Translations under genes and position numbers: made by a program | From: an uncultured Roseateles sp. | GTDB lineage: Bacteria > Pseudomonadota > Gammaproteobacteria > Burkholderiales > Burkholderiaceae_C | DNA: 64,000 nt | Direction of reading: 5' to 3' | Assembly (NCBI RefSeq): GCF_913777145.1 | Contig: NZ_CAJYPS010000023.1 | Coordinates: 1 to 64,000, forward strand | The notes under the pieces: generated by a model | Database searches by the model: none | The model's input: the letters and a program-made list of their open reading frames with translations, nothing else | What the model was told of the DNA's origin: nothing | Shown here: positions 56,722 through 64,000 of the stretch, piece by piece | Layout of the letters: each line of letters begins with the position of its first letter | How positions within the stretch are numbered: the stretch's first letter is position 1

Positions 56722-57225
56722 TCAGGGCAGCTTGGCGATCTCGCGCTTGAGGGCCTGCACATCGGCCTCGTAGCGGGCGATGTTGTCCTTGAGCTCGGCC
56801 ATGCGGTCGAGGTACTTCTGGTAGTTGCGCTCGTCACCGCGGCGCTCGCCCTGACCATTGTTGAATTCCTTCTGCGCGGCCGACAGACGCTCTTCGGCCT
56901 GGCGCAATTCGGTCTGCAGCACGCGGCGGCGCTCGTCGTCGCGCACGCGCTGCTGGCCGGCGTCGATGCGGCCCTCATTGCCGCGCCCCGGATCGGCCAC
57001 GGGCGCGGCCGCCGCCACGCCGCTGGCAGTTCGCGGACGCGGCATCTGCATCACCGTGATCGGCGAGCCCTCGATGGTCCGGCAACCCTTTTCCTGCGCT
57101 TCCTTGGCCGACAGCGCGTCGGTGTAGAGCACCGGCGGGCCCGGGCAGCGGTAGACCGTGGCCTGTGCTGTCGTGCTCAGCACCAGCAGGGCCAGCAGGA
57201 CGGCAGCGGGGATTCGATTCGACAT
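56722..57225 (-). CDS. DUF4124 domain exported protein with coiled coil
   Basis: This 167-aa protein has a signal peptide (IPAAVLLALLVLSTTAQA) directly followed by the short DUF4124 motif (TVYRCPGPPVLYTDALSAKEAQEKGCRTIEG, two cysteines). The second half is a long charged helix likely to form a coiled coil (RRVLQTELRQAEERLSAAQKEF and on to the end). Function is unknown. It sits between glnA and ntrB, 20 bp before ntrB. The start at 57225 is preferred to an in-frame start at 57246. Confidence 0.85.
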   Translation of the reverse strand: MSNRIPAAVLLALLVLSTTAQATVYRCPGPPVLYTDALSAKEAQEKGCRTIEGSPITVMQMPRPRTASGVAAAAPVADPGRGNEGRIDAGQQRVRDDERRRVLQTELRQAEERLSAAQKEFNNGQGERRGDERNYQKYLDRMAELKDNIARYEADVQALKREIAKLP

Positions 57226-57244
57226 GCCGGCATTGTCCACGAAC

Positions 57245-57270
57245 AAAAAAGGGGCCGCGCAGGCGGCCCC
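57245..57270 (-). terminator. Intrinsic terminator after glnA
   Basis: An 8-bp GC stem (57251-57258 with 57263-57270, GCAG loop) is followed on the minus strand by six T residues (A-run at 57245-57250). It lies 42 bp past the glnA stop and 19 bp before the DUF4124 start, so glnA and ntrBC are at least partly separate transcripts. Confidence 0.9.
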
Positions 57271-57312
57271 TCGGCTGGGACGGCAAGGCAGCAGGGATGC
57301 TGCCCATGGCCA

Positions 57313-58728
57313 TCACAGGGCGTAGTACATGTCGAACTCGACCGGGTGGGTCGCCATGCGGAAGCGGGTCACTTCCTGCATCTTCAGCTCGATGTAGGCA
57401 TCGATGTAGCTGTCGGTGAACACGCCACCCTTGGTCAGGAAGGCACGGTCCTTGTCCAGGTATTCCAGCGCCTGGTCCAGGCTGTGGCAGACGGTCGGGA
57501 TCTTCGCGTCTTCTTCCGGCGGCAGGTGGTACAGGTCCTTGGTGGCGGCTTCGCCCGGGTGGATCTTGTTTTCCACACCGTCCAGACCCGCCATCAGCAG
57601 GGCCGAGAAGGCCAGGTAGGGGTTGGCGGACGGGTCCGGGAAGCGTGCCTCGATGCGGCGGCCCTTGGGGTTGCCGACATAGGGAATGCGGATGGAGGCC
57701 GAGCGGTTCTTGGCCGAGTAGGCCAGCTTGACCGGGGCTTCGAAGCCGGGGACCAGACGCTTGTAGCTGTTGGTGCCGGGGTTGGTGATGGCGTTCAGCG
57801 CGCGGGCATGCTTGATGATGCCGCCGATGTAGTACAGCGCGAAGTCGCTCAGGCCGGCGTAGCCGTCACCGGCGAACAAGTTCTTGCCGTCCTTCCACAC
57901 GGACTGGTGCACGTGCATGCCGGAGCCGTTGTCGCCGACCAGCGGCTTGGGCATGAAGGTCGCGGTCTTGCCGTAGGCGTGGGCGACGTTCTGGATGATG
58001 TACTTCTGCAGTTGCAGCCAGTCGGCGCGCTGCACCAGCGAGCTGAACTTGGTGCCGATCTCCATCTGGCCGGCGTTGGCCACCTCGTGGTGGTGCACCT
58101 CGACCGGGATGCCCATGGATTCGAGGATCAGGCACATCTCCGAGCGCATGTCCTGGCCGCTGTCGACCGGGGGCACGGGGAAGTAGCCGCCCTTGACCGT
58201 GGGACGGTAGCCGGAGTTGCCGTGCTCGTATTCCTTGGAGGAGTTCCAGGCGCCTTCTTCCGACTCGATCTTGAAGAAGGAGCCCGACATCTCGTTGCCC
58301 CAGCGCACGCTGTCGAAGATGAAGAACTCGGGCTCGGGGCCGAAGTAGGCGGTGTCGCCCAGGCCGCTGCTCTTCAGGTAGGCCTCGGCGCGCTTGGCCA
58401 GCGAACGCGGATCGCGCTCGTAGGCCTTGCCGTCGGCCGGGTCGACCACGTCGCAGGACAGGATCAGCGTCGGCTCTTCGAAGAAGGGATCGATGTTGGC
58501 GGTGTTGGGGTCCGGCATCAGCAGCATGTCGGACGCCTCGATGCCCTTCCAGCCGGCGATCGAGGAGCCGTCGAACGCGTGACCCGAAGTGAACTTGTCT
58601 TCGTCAAACGCGGACACGGGCACGGACACGTGCTGTTCCTTGCCACGGGTATCGGTGAAGCGGAAGTCCACGAACTTGACTTCGTTGTCCTTCACCAGTT
58701 GCATCACTTCGGCGACGGTCTTGGCCAT
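57313..58728 (-). CDS. glnA: Glutamine synthetase type I
   Basis: This 471-aa dodecameric enzyme makes glutamine from glutamate, ammonia and ATP. The N-terminal DGSSI loop (54-58), the metal and substrate motif [12 protein letters not shown] (128-139), the ATP motif [16 protein letters not shown] (261-276) and the adenylylation site Y400 in DLYHLPPEE are present. The last shows GlnE-type control through [12 protein letters not shown] at ATG 58728 (AGGAG Shine-Dalgarno) is used instead of a TTG one codon earlier. A sigma-54 promoter and possible NtrC sites lie upstream; ntrBC are downstream. Confidence 0.98.
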   Translation of the reverse strand: MAKTVAEVMQLVKDNEVKFVDFRFTDTRGKEQHVSVPVSAFDEDKFTSGHAFDGSSIAGWKGIEASDMLLMPDPNTANIDPFFEEPTLILSCDVVDPADGKAYERDPRSLAKRAEAYLKSSGLGDTAYFGPEPEFFIFDSVRWGNEMSGSFFKIESEEGAWNSSKEYEHGNSGYRPTVKGGYFPVPPVDSGQDMRSEMCLILESMGIPVEVHHHEVANAGQMEIGTKFSSLVQRADWLQLQKYIIQNVAHAYGKTATFMPKPLVGDNGSGMHVHQSVWKDGKNLFAGDGYAGLSDFALYYIGGIIKHARALNAITNPGTNSYKRLVPGFEAPVKLAYSAKNRSASIRIPYVGNPKGRRIEARFPDPSANPYLAFSALLMAGLDGVENKIHPGEAATKDLYHLPPEEDAKIPTVCHSLDQALEYLDKDRAFLTKGGVFTDSYIDAYIELKMQEVTRFRMATHPVEFDMYYAL

Positions 58729-58800
58729 CAATAGCTCCTAGCGGAATCGAGGGGAGGGTTGCTGCCACGGCGCTCGCACGCACGCGGCCACGAGGAAAAC

Positions 58801-58818
58801 AAAGCAGGTTGCATGCCA
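58801..58818 (-). promoter_or_regulatory. Sigma-54 (-24/-12) promoter of glnA
   Basis: On the minus strand the sequence TGGCATGCAACCTGCTTT has GG and GC dinucleotides separated by exactly 10 bp, as required at -24 and -12. It matches TGGCA-N6-TGC with one deviation from the TTGC consensus. It lies 73-90 bp upstream of the glnA ATG. ntrC, encoding the usual activator, is 3 kb downstream. Confidence 0.65.
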
Positions 58819-58888
58819 GAGCGCACCGACATGGGTAGTCGCCGGGCGCATCAGCCCATTATGCGTACCACCGAGGCGAGCGCCGCGA

Positions 58889-59680
58889 TCAACGCACCAT
58901 TTCGGCACTCACTTGCGCACCAAAATCGATCACGCCCTGTTTCAGGGCGGCATAGGCGGCCGGCAGACCTTCGGCCTCGCCCTTGACGCCCAGTTCTATG
59001 CAACGGCCCCACTGCGGGTGATCGACGCTGGGCAGGCTGAACACCTTGATGCCGGCGAACTCGGCCTCGATGCGCTCCATCAACGGCGTGAGGCTGGCCT
59101 CCATCGCGCCCTGCACGATCAGCGAACGCTCCAGCGTCTGCACCTCGCGATGCAACTGCGGATAGCGATCCAGCACCCAGGCCATCATGGGATGGGCCAT
59201 CACCGGGAAGCCGGGCACGAAGTACACGTGGTCCACGAAGAAGCCGGGGATCTTGTTGTAGGGGTTGGGCACGATGGCCGCGCCCACCGGGAAGCGCCCC
59301 ATCTCGAAGCGGCGCAGGCTGTCGGGCTCGTCCGGCGTCACCGCCTTGCCCTGCTCGGCCGCCATCTGCTGGATGCGCTGCCAGATCAGCTCACGCGCCT
59401 CGGGATGCACCGCCATGTCGCGGCCCAACGCCGCGGCTGCGGCCTGGCGCGTGTGGTCGTCCGGCGTCGCGCCTATGCCACCGCAGCTGACCACCAGGTC
59501 GCCGCTGGCGAAGGCCTCGCGCAACCGCGCGGTGAGGGCCGCACGGTCATCGCCCAGGTACTGGGCCCAGCTCAGCTGCATGCCGCGCTGGCCCAGCAGC
59601 TCGATGAACTTGGCGAGATGGCCGTCGCGGCGCTTGCCCGACAGGATCTCGTCGCCAATGATGATCAGTCCCACATTCAC
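58889..59680 (-). CDS. CinA-like competence/damage-type molybdopterin-binding domain protein
   Basis: This 263-aa protein consists of the MoaB/MogA-like fold seen in the N-terminal half of CinA: VGLIIIGDEILSGKRRDGH, VVSCGGIGATPDDHTRQA and PNPYNKIPGFFV. The C-terminal nicotinamide-mononucleotide deamidase domain of full CinA is absent. Members may act on ADP-ribose or related nucleotides, or have an unknown role. The 3' end carries the putative NtrC sites of glnA. Start ATG 59680 is clear. Confidence 0.9.
   Translation of the reverse strand: MNVGLIIIGDEILSGKRRDGHLAKFIELLGQRGMQLSWAQYLGDDRAALTARLREAFASGDLVVSCGGIGATPDDHTRQAAAAALGRDMAVHPEARELIWQRIQQMAAEQGKAVTPDEPDSLRRFEMGRFPVGAAIVPNPYNKIPGFFVDHVYFVPGFPVMAHPMMAWVLDRYPQLHREVQTLERSLIVQGAMEASLTPLMERIEAEFAGIKVFSLPSVDHPQWGRCIELGVKGEAEGLPAAYAALKQGVIDFGAQVSAEMVR
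58894..58931. promoter_or_regulatory. Possible NtrC-binding sites upstream of glnA
   Basis: Two sequences resemble the NtrC dyad GCACC-N5-GGTGC: GCACC-ATTTC-GGCAC at 58894-58908 and GCACC-AAAAT-CGATC at 58917-58931. The left half-site is exact in both, and the two are 23 bp apart. Both lie 80-130 bp upstream of the sigma-54 promoter, within the last codons of the neighbouring gene. The right half-sites are poor, so this is tentative. Confidence 0.35.
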
Positions 59681-59722
59681 AACACACTCCCCTGCAGCGC
59701 CCGGGCAGCCCCCGGCGCGATG

Positions 59723-60565
59723 TCAAGCCGCGCCTTCTCGGCCCAGCAGCACCTCGGACTCGGCCACCGGCTCCGCGTCACGCCGAGCCTGCAGCGCCGC
59801 CAGCGCGTAATGCGTGAACCAGGCGGTGGAGAAGGCGAACACCAGCGTGTAGAGCCAGATGGACAGCAGCACCACGAAGGGCGCGAGCACGATGGTCAGC
59901 GTGCCCATGGCCCAGATCAGCGACGGCGCCGCGCCCAGGTAGCCGCAGATCACGCCCATGGCCAGCATGGGCATGCGGTGCTCGGCCAGCAGCGCGCGGC
60001 GCTCGTCGGCGGACGCATGCTCGGCCAGCACGTCGAAGCCGAACACGCGATAGGTGAGCCAGCCCCAGATCAGCGGCGGCAGCACCATCACCAGCGGCGG
60101 GATCAACCACAGCGGCAGCGACAGCAGCAGCAGCAGCACCGCCACCACGGTGGCGCCCAGCGACGCGGCCACGCTCTGCAGCAGCGAGCCGCCACGGCGC
60201 TTCTCCAGCCCCGGGAAGCGCCGCTCCGACACCAGGGACACCATGGCCGGCGTCATGCACAACGCCACCAGCAGCAGGCTGATGACCACCACCACCGGCA
60301 GCACCAGCGCCAGCACGATCAACGGCGCCAGCATGCTGCGCAGCGCCGCTCCACCCATGGAGTCCAGCCAGCGCAGCAGGCTGTCCACCAGCAGCCAGCT
60401 CTCCAGCGTCGCGCGCACGCTGGCCACCGCACCTTCCCAGAAGAAGAACATGAAGCCGAACACCAGCAGGCCGGCCAGCACCAGCGGCAGCAGCGACAGG
60501 CCGATGACCCGCGGCAGCAGGCAGTAGGCGCAGGCGCGCCAGAACGAATCCGCCAGGCGCTGCAT
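59723..60565 (-). CDS. EI24 domain integral membrane protein (CysZ-like)
   Basis: This 280-aa protein has about five to seven hydrophobic helices and belongs to the EI24/CysZ superfamily: MQRLADSFWRACAYCLLPRVIGLSLLPLVLAGLL at the start and PPLIWGWLTYRVFGFDVL in the middle. CysZ members import sulfate; here transport is possible but unproven. The ATG overlaps the sterol-desaturase stop by one base (TGATG), and that gene overlaps the deacetylase gene, so the three form one operon. The start at 60613 is rejected because it overlaps more upstream coding sequence. Confidence 0.85.
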   Translation of the reverse strand: MQRLADSFWRACAYCLLPRVIGLSLLPLVLAGLLVFGFMFFFWEGAVASVRATLESWLLVDSLLRWLDSMGGAALRSMLAPLIVLALVLPVVVVISLLLVALCMTPAMVSLVSERRFPGLEKRRGGSLLQSVAASLGATVVAVLLLLLSLPLWLIPPLVMVLPPLIWGWLTYRVFGFDVLAEHASADERRALLAEHRMPMLAMGVICGYLGAAPSLIWAMGTLTIVLAPFVVLLSIWLYTLVFAFSTAWFTHYALAALQARRDAEPVAESEVLLGREGAA

Positions 60566-61542
60566 CAGACCGCTCCCCGCGCCACGCCGAGCAGGCGCTT
60601 CAGCCCCAGCCACTGCTGGCGCCAGAAGCCGCGGCCGTAGTCGCGCGCGCCCTCCTCGGGCAGTTGGTCGCGCACGCCGGTGGCATCAAAGCGCGGCTCG
60701 AAGTTGGCGGTGCGGAACAGCAGGTCCCACCAGGGGAAGAGCACACCGAAGTTGTAGCCACCCAGCGTGCCGCGGCCGGCGGACTCGTGGCCTATGCCTA
60801 TGCTGTGGTGGCGGCGGTGGAAGCGCGGGCTGACCAGCAGCCGCTCGCCGATGCGGCCGAAGCTCCAGCGCAGGTTGGCGTGCTGCAGGCTCTGCACCAG
60901 CTGCGAGATCACGATGATGGCGACGAACTGCCCCGGCTGCACGCCGATGAAGCGCGCCAGCAGCGCCATCGCGCTGGCCATCAGGATGTCGTCCAGCAGG
61001 TGGTTGCGGTCATCGCTCCACTTGGTCATCTGGCGCTGGCTGTGGTGCAGGCTGTGCAGCGCCCACCACCAGTGGAACTGGTGTTGCCAGCGGTGCAGCC
61101 AGTAGCCGACGAAATCGAACACCACGAGATACAGCAGCAGGCTGACCCAGCCGATATCGGTGACGCCGGGCCACAGTTCGTCCAGTTGCCAGGTCGGCAC
61201 GCCCCACAGCCGCAACTGGCCCGCCAGTGCATCCCACAAGGGCGCCACACCGAGGAACAGCCCCAGCTGCACCAGGCCCAGGCGGTGGATCAACGTGTAG
61301 ATCACGTCCACCCGCACCGCCTGACGGTCGGTCACCGGCTCCACCGGCCAGCGCCGCTCCAGCAGGCCGATGACGGCCACGATCACCACCACCTGCAACA
61401 GCCCCAGCAGCAGCCAGCCGGTGGCGTCGAAGGCATCCTCCAGCAGGTTGCCAAAGCCCAGCGCGAACAGCGCCGGCTGGATCAGGGACTCATACAGCAG
61501 TTGCTGCAGCAGATCGTAGGTGTTGGAAATCCAGTCGATCAC
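60565..61542 (-). CDS. Sterol desaturase/fatty-acid hydroxylase family protein
   Basis: This 325-aa membrane di-iron enzyme probably starts at GTG 61542, overlapping the deacetylase stop by 4 nt (GTGA). The histidine clusters are present: HRWQH, HSLHH and the HRRHH motif near 230. About five helices surround them. Bacterial members hydroxylate or desaturate lipids; sterols are unlikely here, and the substrate is unknown. It is the middle gene of a three-gene operon with a polysaccharide deacetylase and EI24. Confidence 0.9.
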   Translation of the reverse strand: MIDWISNTYDLLQQLLYESLIQPALFALGFGNLLEDAFDATGWLLLGLLQVVVIVAVIGLLERRWPVEPVTDRQAVRVDVIYTLIHRLGLVQLGLFLGVAPLWDALAGQLRLWGVPTWQLDELWPGVTDIGWVSLLLYLVVFDFVGYWLHRWQHQFHWWWALHSLHHSQRQMTKWSDDRNHLLDDILMASAMALLARFIGVQPGQFVAIIVISQLVQSLQHANLRWSFGRIGERLLVSPRFHRRHHSIGIGHESAGRGTLGGYNFGVLFPWWDLLFRTANFEPRFDATGVRDQLPEEGARDYGRGFWRQQWLGLKRLLGVARGAV

Positions 61543-62339
61543 GGCGCGTTGGGTGGGTTCTTGGTCGGGTTCTTGAGCAAGGCAGCGTAACGGGGATGCT
61601 CGCGCAGCGGCGCAAAGCATAGGCCGCGCTGCTCCAGTCCGGTCATCAGGGGCTCCAACACCGCCGGGGCCCAGGGGTCTTGGCGCTGCCAGATGCCCAG
61701 GTGGGCGATCAGGATGTCGCCGGGGCGGATGTCGCGCAGCGCCTTCTCCAGCAGCTGCGCGTTCGGGAAGCTCTGGCTGGGCAATTCGTCGCCCAGAAAG
61801 CCCGCACGGCTCCAGCCCACATGCGTGAAGCCGCAGGCCTTGGCCGCGTTCAGCAGCGCCGGCGAGGTGCGGCCGGCCGGTGCCCGGAAGATGGGGGACA
61901 GGGCTTGCCCGGTGATGGCCTTGAAGCGATCACCAACCTTGGTCAGCTCCGCGCAGTACTGCTCGGCGCTGAGCTCCTTCACCACCGGCTTTTGCACACC
62001 GGCCTGCGCCCTCACCTTGAAGCGCGTGACCTTGCCCTCGGCATCGGGCAGGTCTTCCATGAAGATGTCGTGGTCCCAGGTGTGGGAGCCGAAGTCGTGG
62101 CCCTCGGCCACGCGCTCCCGCCACCAGGGCGCCCAGGTCTCGTCCAGCGTGGTGCCGCCGGTCAGCGTGGGCTCGCTGGCGATGAAGAAGGTCGCACGGG
62201 CGTTATGACGCTTGAGCGTTTCCGCGATCAGCGGCGCGACGCCCATGTGGCCGGTGTCGAAGGTCAGGTAGACCGGCTTGTCGCAAGCCGGTTGCGCCGC
62301 AACCGTCGTGGCCACCAACGCCAAGAGAAGAGCTTTCAT
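61539..62339 (-). CDS. Polysaccharide deacetylase (NodB homology domain)
   Basis: This 266-aa exported enzyme has a short signal peptide (MKALLLALVATTVAAQPA). The CE4 motifs are TFDTGH (motif 1, with Thr in place of the second Asp), SHTWDH with the metal histidines (motif 2), RAPAG (motif 3) and the late LIAHLG (motif 5). It probably removes acetyl or related groups from a surface or cell-wall glycan. It overlaps the sterol-desaturase gene by 4 nt. A dispersed repeat ends 15 bp upstream of its ATG. Confidence 0.9.
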   Translation of the reverse strand: MKALLLALVATTVAAQPACDKPVYLTFDTGHMGVAPLIAETLKRHNARATFFIASEPTLTGGTTLDETWAPWWRERVAEGHDFGSHTWDHDIFMEDLPDAEGKVTRFKVRAQAGVQKPVVKELSAEQYCAELTKVGDRFKAITGQALSPIFRAPAGRTSPALLNAAKACGFTHVGWSRAGFLGDELPSQSFPNAQLLEKALRDIRPGDILIAHLGIWQRQDPWAPAVLEPLMTGLEQRGLCFAPLREHPRYAALLKNPTKNPPNAP

Positions 62340-62354
62340 GTATTTCGAATGTGG

Positions 62355-62438
62355 GTCGAGCGCCGGGCCGCTCCCAAGCCGGCCCGCAGGCGATGTGCTT
62401 GCGGATCAATGCCGCAAGCATCGCCGTCCCCTCGGGGG
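62355..62438 (-). repeat. Dispersed intergenic repeat, copy B (upstream of the deacetylase)
   Basis: This minus-oriented copy matches the element at 46551-46636. The 30-bp block is at 62357-62386 and the 12-bp block at 62427-62438, both identical to copy A, with a diverged centre. As in copy A, the element ends a short distance (15 bp) before the start codon of the downstream gene, in the same orientation as that gene. The rest of the 235-bp gap shows no gene. Confidence 0.75.
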
Positions 62439-62574
62439 CTGAGGCCGGACAAGTTGAGCCCGGTGGGCTCGGCTTGCCTGCCGAAGAGCTGCGGCGAGAG
62501 CCGCAGTGCGGTCTGCAAGACCGTCCGGGCACGCCCGCGTTCAGCGCGGCGGGACTGGACAAGGGGCGCCACTC

Positions 62575-63567
62575 TCATAGGCGCGGCTGGTGCTCCAGCG
62601 TCCAGATGCCGTGCGGCGACTTGCCCACCTTGACCTGGCGCACCACCTTGCGGGTCGTCATGTCGACCTCGGTGACCTTGCCCGCCCAGCGCGACACGAA
62701 CACCAGCGTGCGACCGTCCGGCAGCACCTCCATGTCGTCAGGACCCGCCGGGCCGGGGTATTGGTCGACCACCGTGAAGGTGGCGTAATCGATCTTGCTG
62801 ATGGTGTTGGCCGCACGGTTGCTGACCAGCACATGGCGCTTGTCGCCCAAGGCGCGGAAGGAGTGGGCACCGTCGCCGGTGGCGATGCGCTTGACCAGCT
62901 GTGGCGCCTTGCCCGACACGTCCCAGACCTCGACGAAACGGTCGCCGGTCAGCGCCACCAGCAGGTAGCGGTCATCGGGCGTCAGGAAGATGTCGGCCGG
63001 CAGGTGGCCCACCGGCTGCTTCCAGCGCACGGTCTGCGTGGCCAGGTCTATGGCCAGCAGCTCGCTGCTGTCCTGCAGGCTGGCGTAGACCACGGTGCTC
63101 TTGCTGTCGATGTTCAGGTGGCTGGGCGTCTTGGGCGCCGGCAGGCGCTTGACCAACTGCAGCGGCTCCTTGGCGTCCGAGCCCTGCCAGCGGTAGAGGC
63201 TCACATAGTCCAGCCGGTTGGAGGCGGTGACGAACCACTTCATGTCCGGCGAGAAGCGCAGGTGGTAGGGGTCCGGCACATCGCGCAGCACGCGCTGGAT
63301 GACCGCGGTGCGCGGGTCGAAGAAGGTCAGCGAGTCGCCCAGCGCGTTCGCGACGATCAGCGACTTGTTGTCCGGCGTCAGGTAGAGGTGGTGAGGCTCC
63401 TTGCCGGTGGGAATGCGCTTGAGCTGCTTGAAGCTCACCGGGTCGACGATGGAGACATCGGCATCCAGCGAATTGAGCACGAAGAGAGGCGGCTTGACCG
63501 CCTGCGCCTGGGCGCCCAGCGCCACCCCCACACCCGCGGCCCACAACACCGCCCACTTGCGCAACAT
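62575..63567 (-). CDS. YncE-like beta-propeller protein, periplasmic
   Basis: This 330-aa protein has a signal peptide (WAVLWAAGVGVALGAQAQA). Its seven-bladed propeller repeats have the form PSHLNIDSKSTVVYASL, PADIFLTPDDRYLLVAL and PDDMEVLPDGRTLVFVS, each a hydrophobic strand after a Pro/Asp turn. Such proteins resemble YVTN-repeat or cytochrome-cd1 propellers, but no heme motif is present and the ligand is unknown. The arrangement with the downstream deacetylase is co-directional with a 235-bp repeat-containing gap. Confidence 0.88.
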   Translation of the reverse strand: MLRKWAVLWAAGVGVALGAQAQAVKPPLFVLNSLDADVSIVDPVSFKQLKRIPTGKEPHHLYLTPDNKSLIVANALGDSLTFFDPRTAVIQRVLRDVPDPYHLRFSPDMKWFVTASNRLDYVSLYRWQGSDAKEPLQLVKRLPAPKTPSHLNIDSKSTVVYASLQDSSELLAIDLATQTVRWKQPVGHLPADIFLTPDDRYLLVALTGDRFVEVWDVSGKAPQLVKRIATGDGAHSFRALGDKRHVLVSNRAANTISKIDYATFTVVDQYPGPAGPDDMEVLPDGRTLVFVSRWAGKVTEVDMTTRKVVRQVKVGKSPHGIWTLEHQPRL

Positions 63568-63695
63568 CCAGCGTCTCCAACGAAAAGGGCGGCACCCTGC
63601 CGCCCTGCCCGTCCGAGTTTACCCAGGGGGGCTGTCGCGCCCCTGACCTGGGTCAAGCCCATGCCGGGGGTATCGCCCGCACAGGGGTCGGCCGC

Positions 63696-64000
63696 TCAGT
63701 CCTCGTCGCCGCCGATCAGGCCACCCAGCAGGCCGCCGGCCGCGAAGCCGCCCAGCACGGAGCCCTCCTCGCGGCCACCACCGCCGGTCTGAGGTGCTGC
63801 CGCGAAGATGCGCGAGGCCAGGCGCGAGAACGGCAGGCTCTGCAACCAGACCTCGCCCGGGCCGGTGAGCTTGGCCAGGAACAGGCCCTCGCCACCGAAC
63901 AGCGCGGTCTTGATCTTGCCCACGTACTGGATCTCGAAGTTCACGCCCGGCGTGTAGGCCACCACGCAGCCGGTGTCCACCAGCAGCGTCTGGCCGGGCT
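63696..64000 (-). CDS. TIGR00266/AIM24-family protein, C-terminal part (5' end outside window)
   Basis: The gene begins beyond 64000. The visible 101 codons start [10 protein letters not shown] and run through [38 protein letters not shown], the hallmark end of the TIGR00266 beta-prism. A Gly-rich tail ([16 protein letters not shown]) ends in acidic residues. A GTG at 63980 is internal and not the true start, since conserved sequence continues through the edge. Function is unknown. Confidence 0.9.
   Translation of the reverse strand, partial: PGQTLLVDTGCVVAYTPGVNFEIQYVGKIKTALFGGEGLFLAKLTGPGEVWLQSLPFSRLASRIFAAAPQTGGGGREEGSVLGGFAAGGLLGGLIGGDED

Noticed and set aside
58759-58986. 75-aa plus-strand ORF upstream of glnA
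   Set aside because: It covers the glnA promoter region and the end of the CinA-like gene on the other strand; no ribosome site and no family resemblance.

Overview
The window is GC-rich, densely coded chromosomal DNA. Gene content and order point to a betaproteobacterium of the Burkholderiales, probably the Rubrivivax/Ideonella/Roseateles/Comamonadaceae neighbourhood. The indicators are tRNA-Leu-tig-clpP-clpX-lon, ilvB-ilvH-ilvC-pssA-leuA, glnB next to nadE, an rpoE-like sigma/DUF3619/DUF3106/RDD cluster, glnA-ntrB-ntrC, and hpnCDE. The genus is an inference, since no rRNA or marker search was possible. I saw no transposase, integrase, phage gene or CRISPR array, so this is core genome with a few accessory islets.

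Layout. 1-4.4 kb: proteostasis genes on the minus strand (lon partial, clpX, clpP, tig) and tRNA-Leu(UAG). 4.5-9 kb: an RND efflux permease and its membrane-fusion lipoprotein, with a TetR-type palindrome in their promoter region. 9-12.1 kb: squalene genes hpnC, hpnD and hpnE, converging on and overlapping a TIGR03790-family gene. 13.2-15.1 kb: an IclR regulator and a PBP7-type endopeptidase. 15.2-23 kb: branched-chain amino-acid genes ilvB-ilvH-ilvC, then pssA, then two tandem, different leuA genes. A leucine leader peptide and terminator (an attenuator) sit between pssA and the leuA pair. 23.2-26 kb: an alternative sigma factor operon ending in dgkA. 26-29.3 kb: glnB, glutamine-dependent nadE and a FemAB-like protein.

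29.3-32.3 kb: a soluble pyrophosphatase and a membrane proton-pumping pyrophosphatase, divergently transcribed. 32.3-37.7 kb: a J-domain protein, an unknown 142-aa protein, a membrane Ser/Thr kinase with an ECF sigma factor, and a degenerate GGDEF protein. 37.7-44.8 kb: an acyl-CoA ligase with a complete branched-chain amino-acid type ABC importer (livKHMGF). 45-48.9 kb: selO, msrB, yciB, bolA and a parvulin. 48.9-49.15 kb: an intergenic repeat cluster. 49.1-54 kb: a YbbA-type ATPase divergent from tesA, a DUF6600 protein, def and a metallo-beta-lactamase-fold hydrolase. 54-58.9 kb: ntrC, ntrB, a DUF4124 protein and glnA behind a sigma-54 type promoter. 58.9-64 kb: a CinA-like protein, EI24, a sterol desaturase, a polysaccharide deacetylase, a YncE-like beta-propeller and the start-truncated end of a TIGR00266-family protein.

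Nitrogen and amino-acid metabolism recur through the window: ilv/leu synthesis under leucine attenuation, PII and NadE, GlnA with NtrBC, and a Liv-type importer. The points most worth following up are the leuA attenuator, the ECF sigma/kinase/unknown-protein module, the candidate anti-sigma DUF3619, the TetR operator with no regulator gene in the window, and dispersed intergenic repeats placed just upstream of genes.
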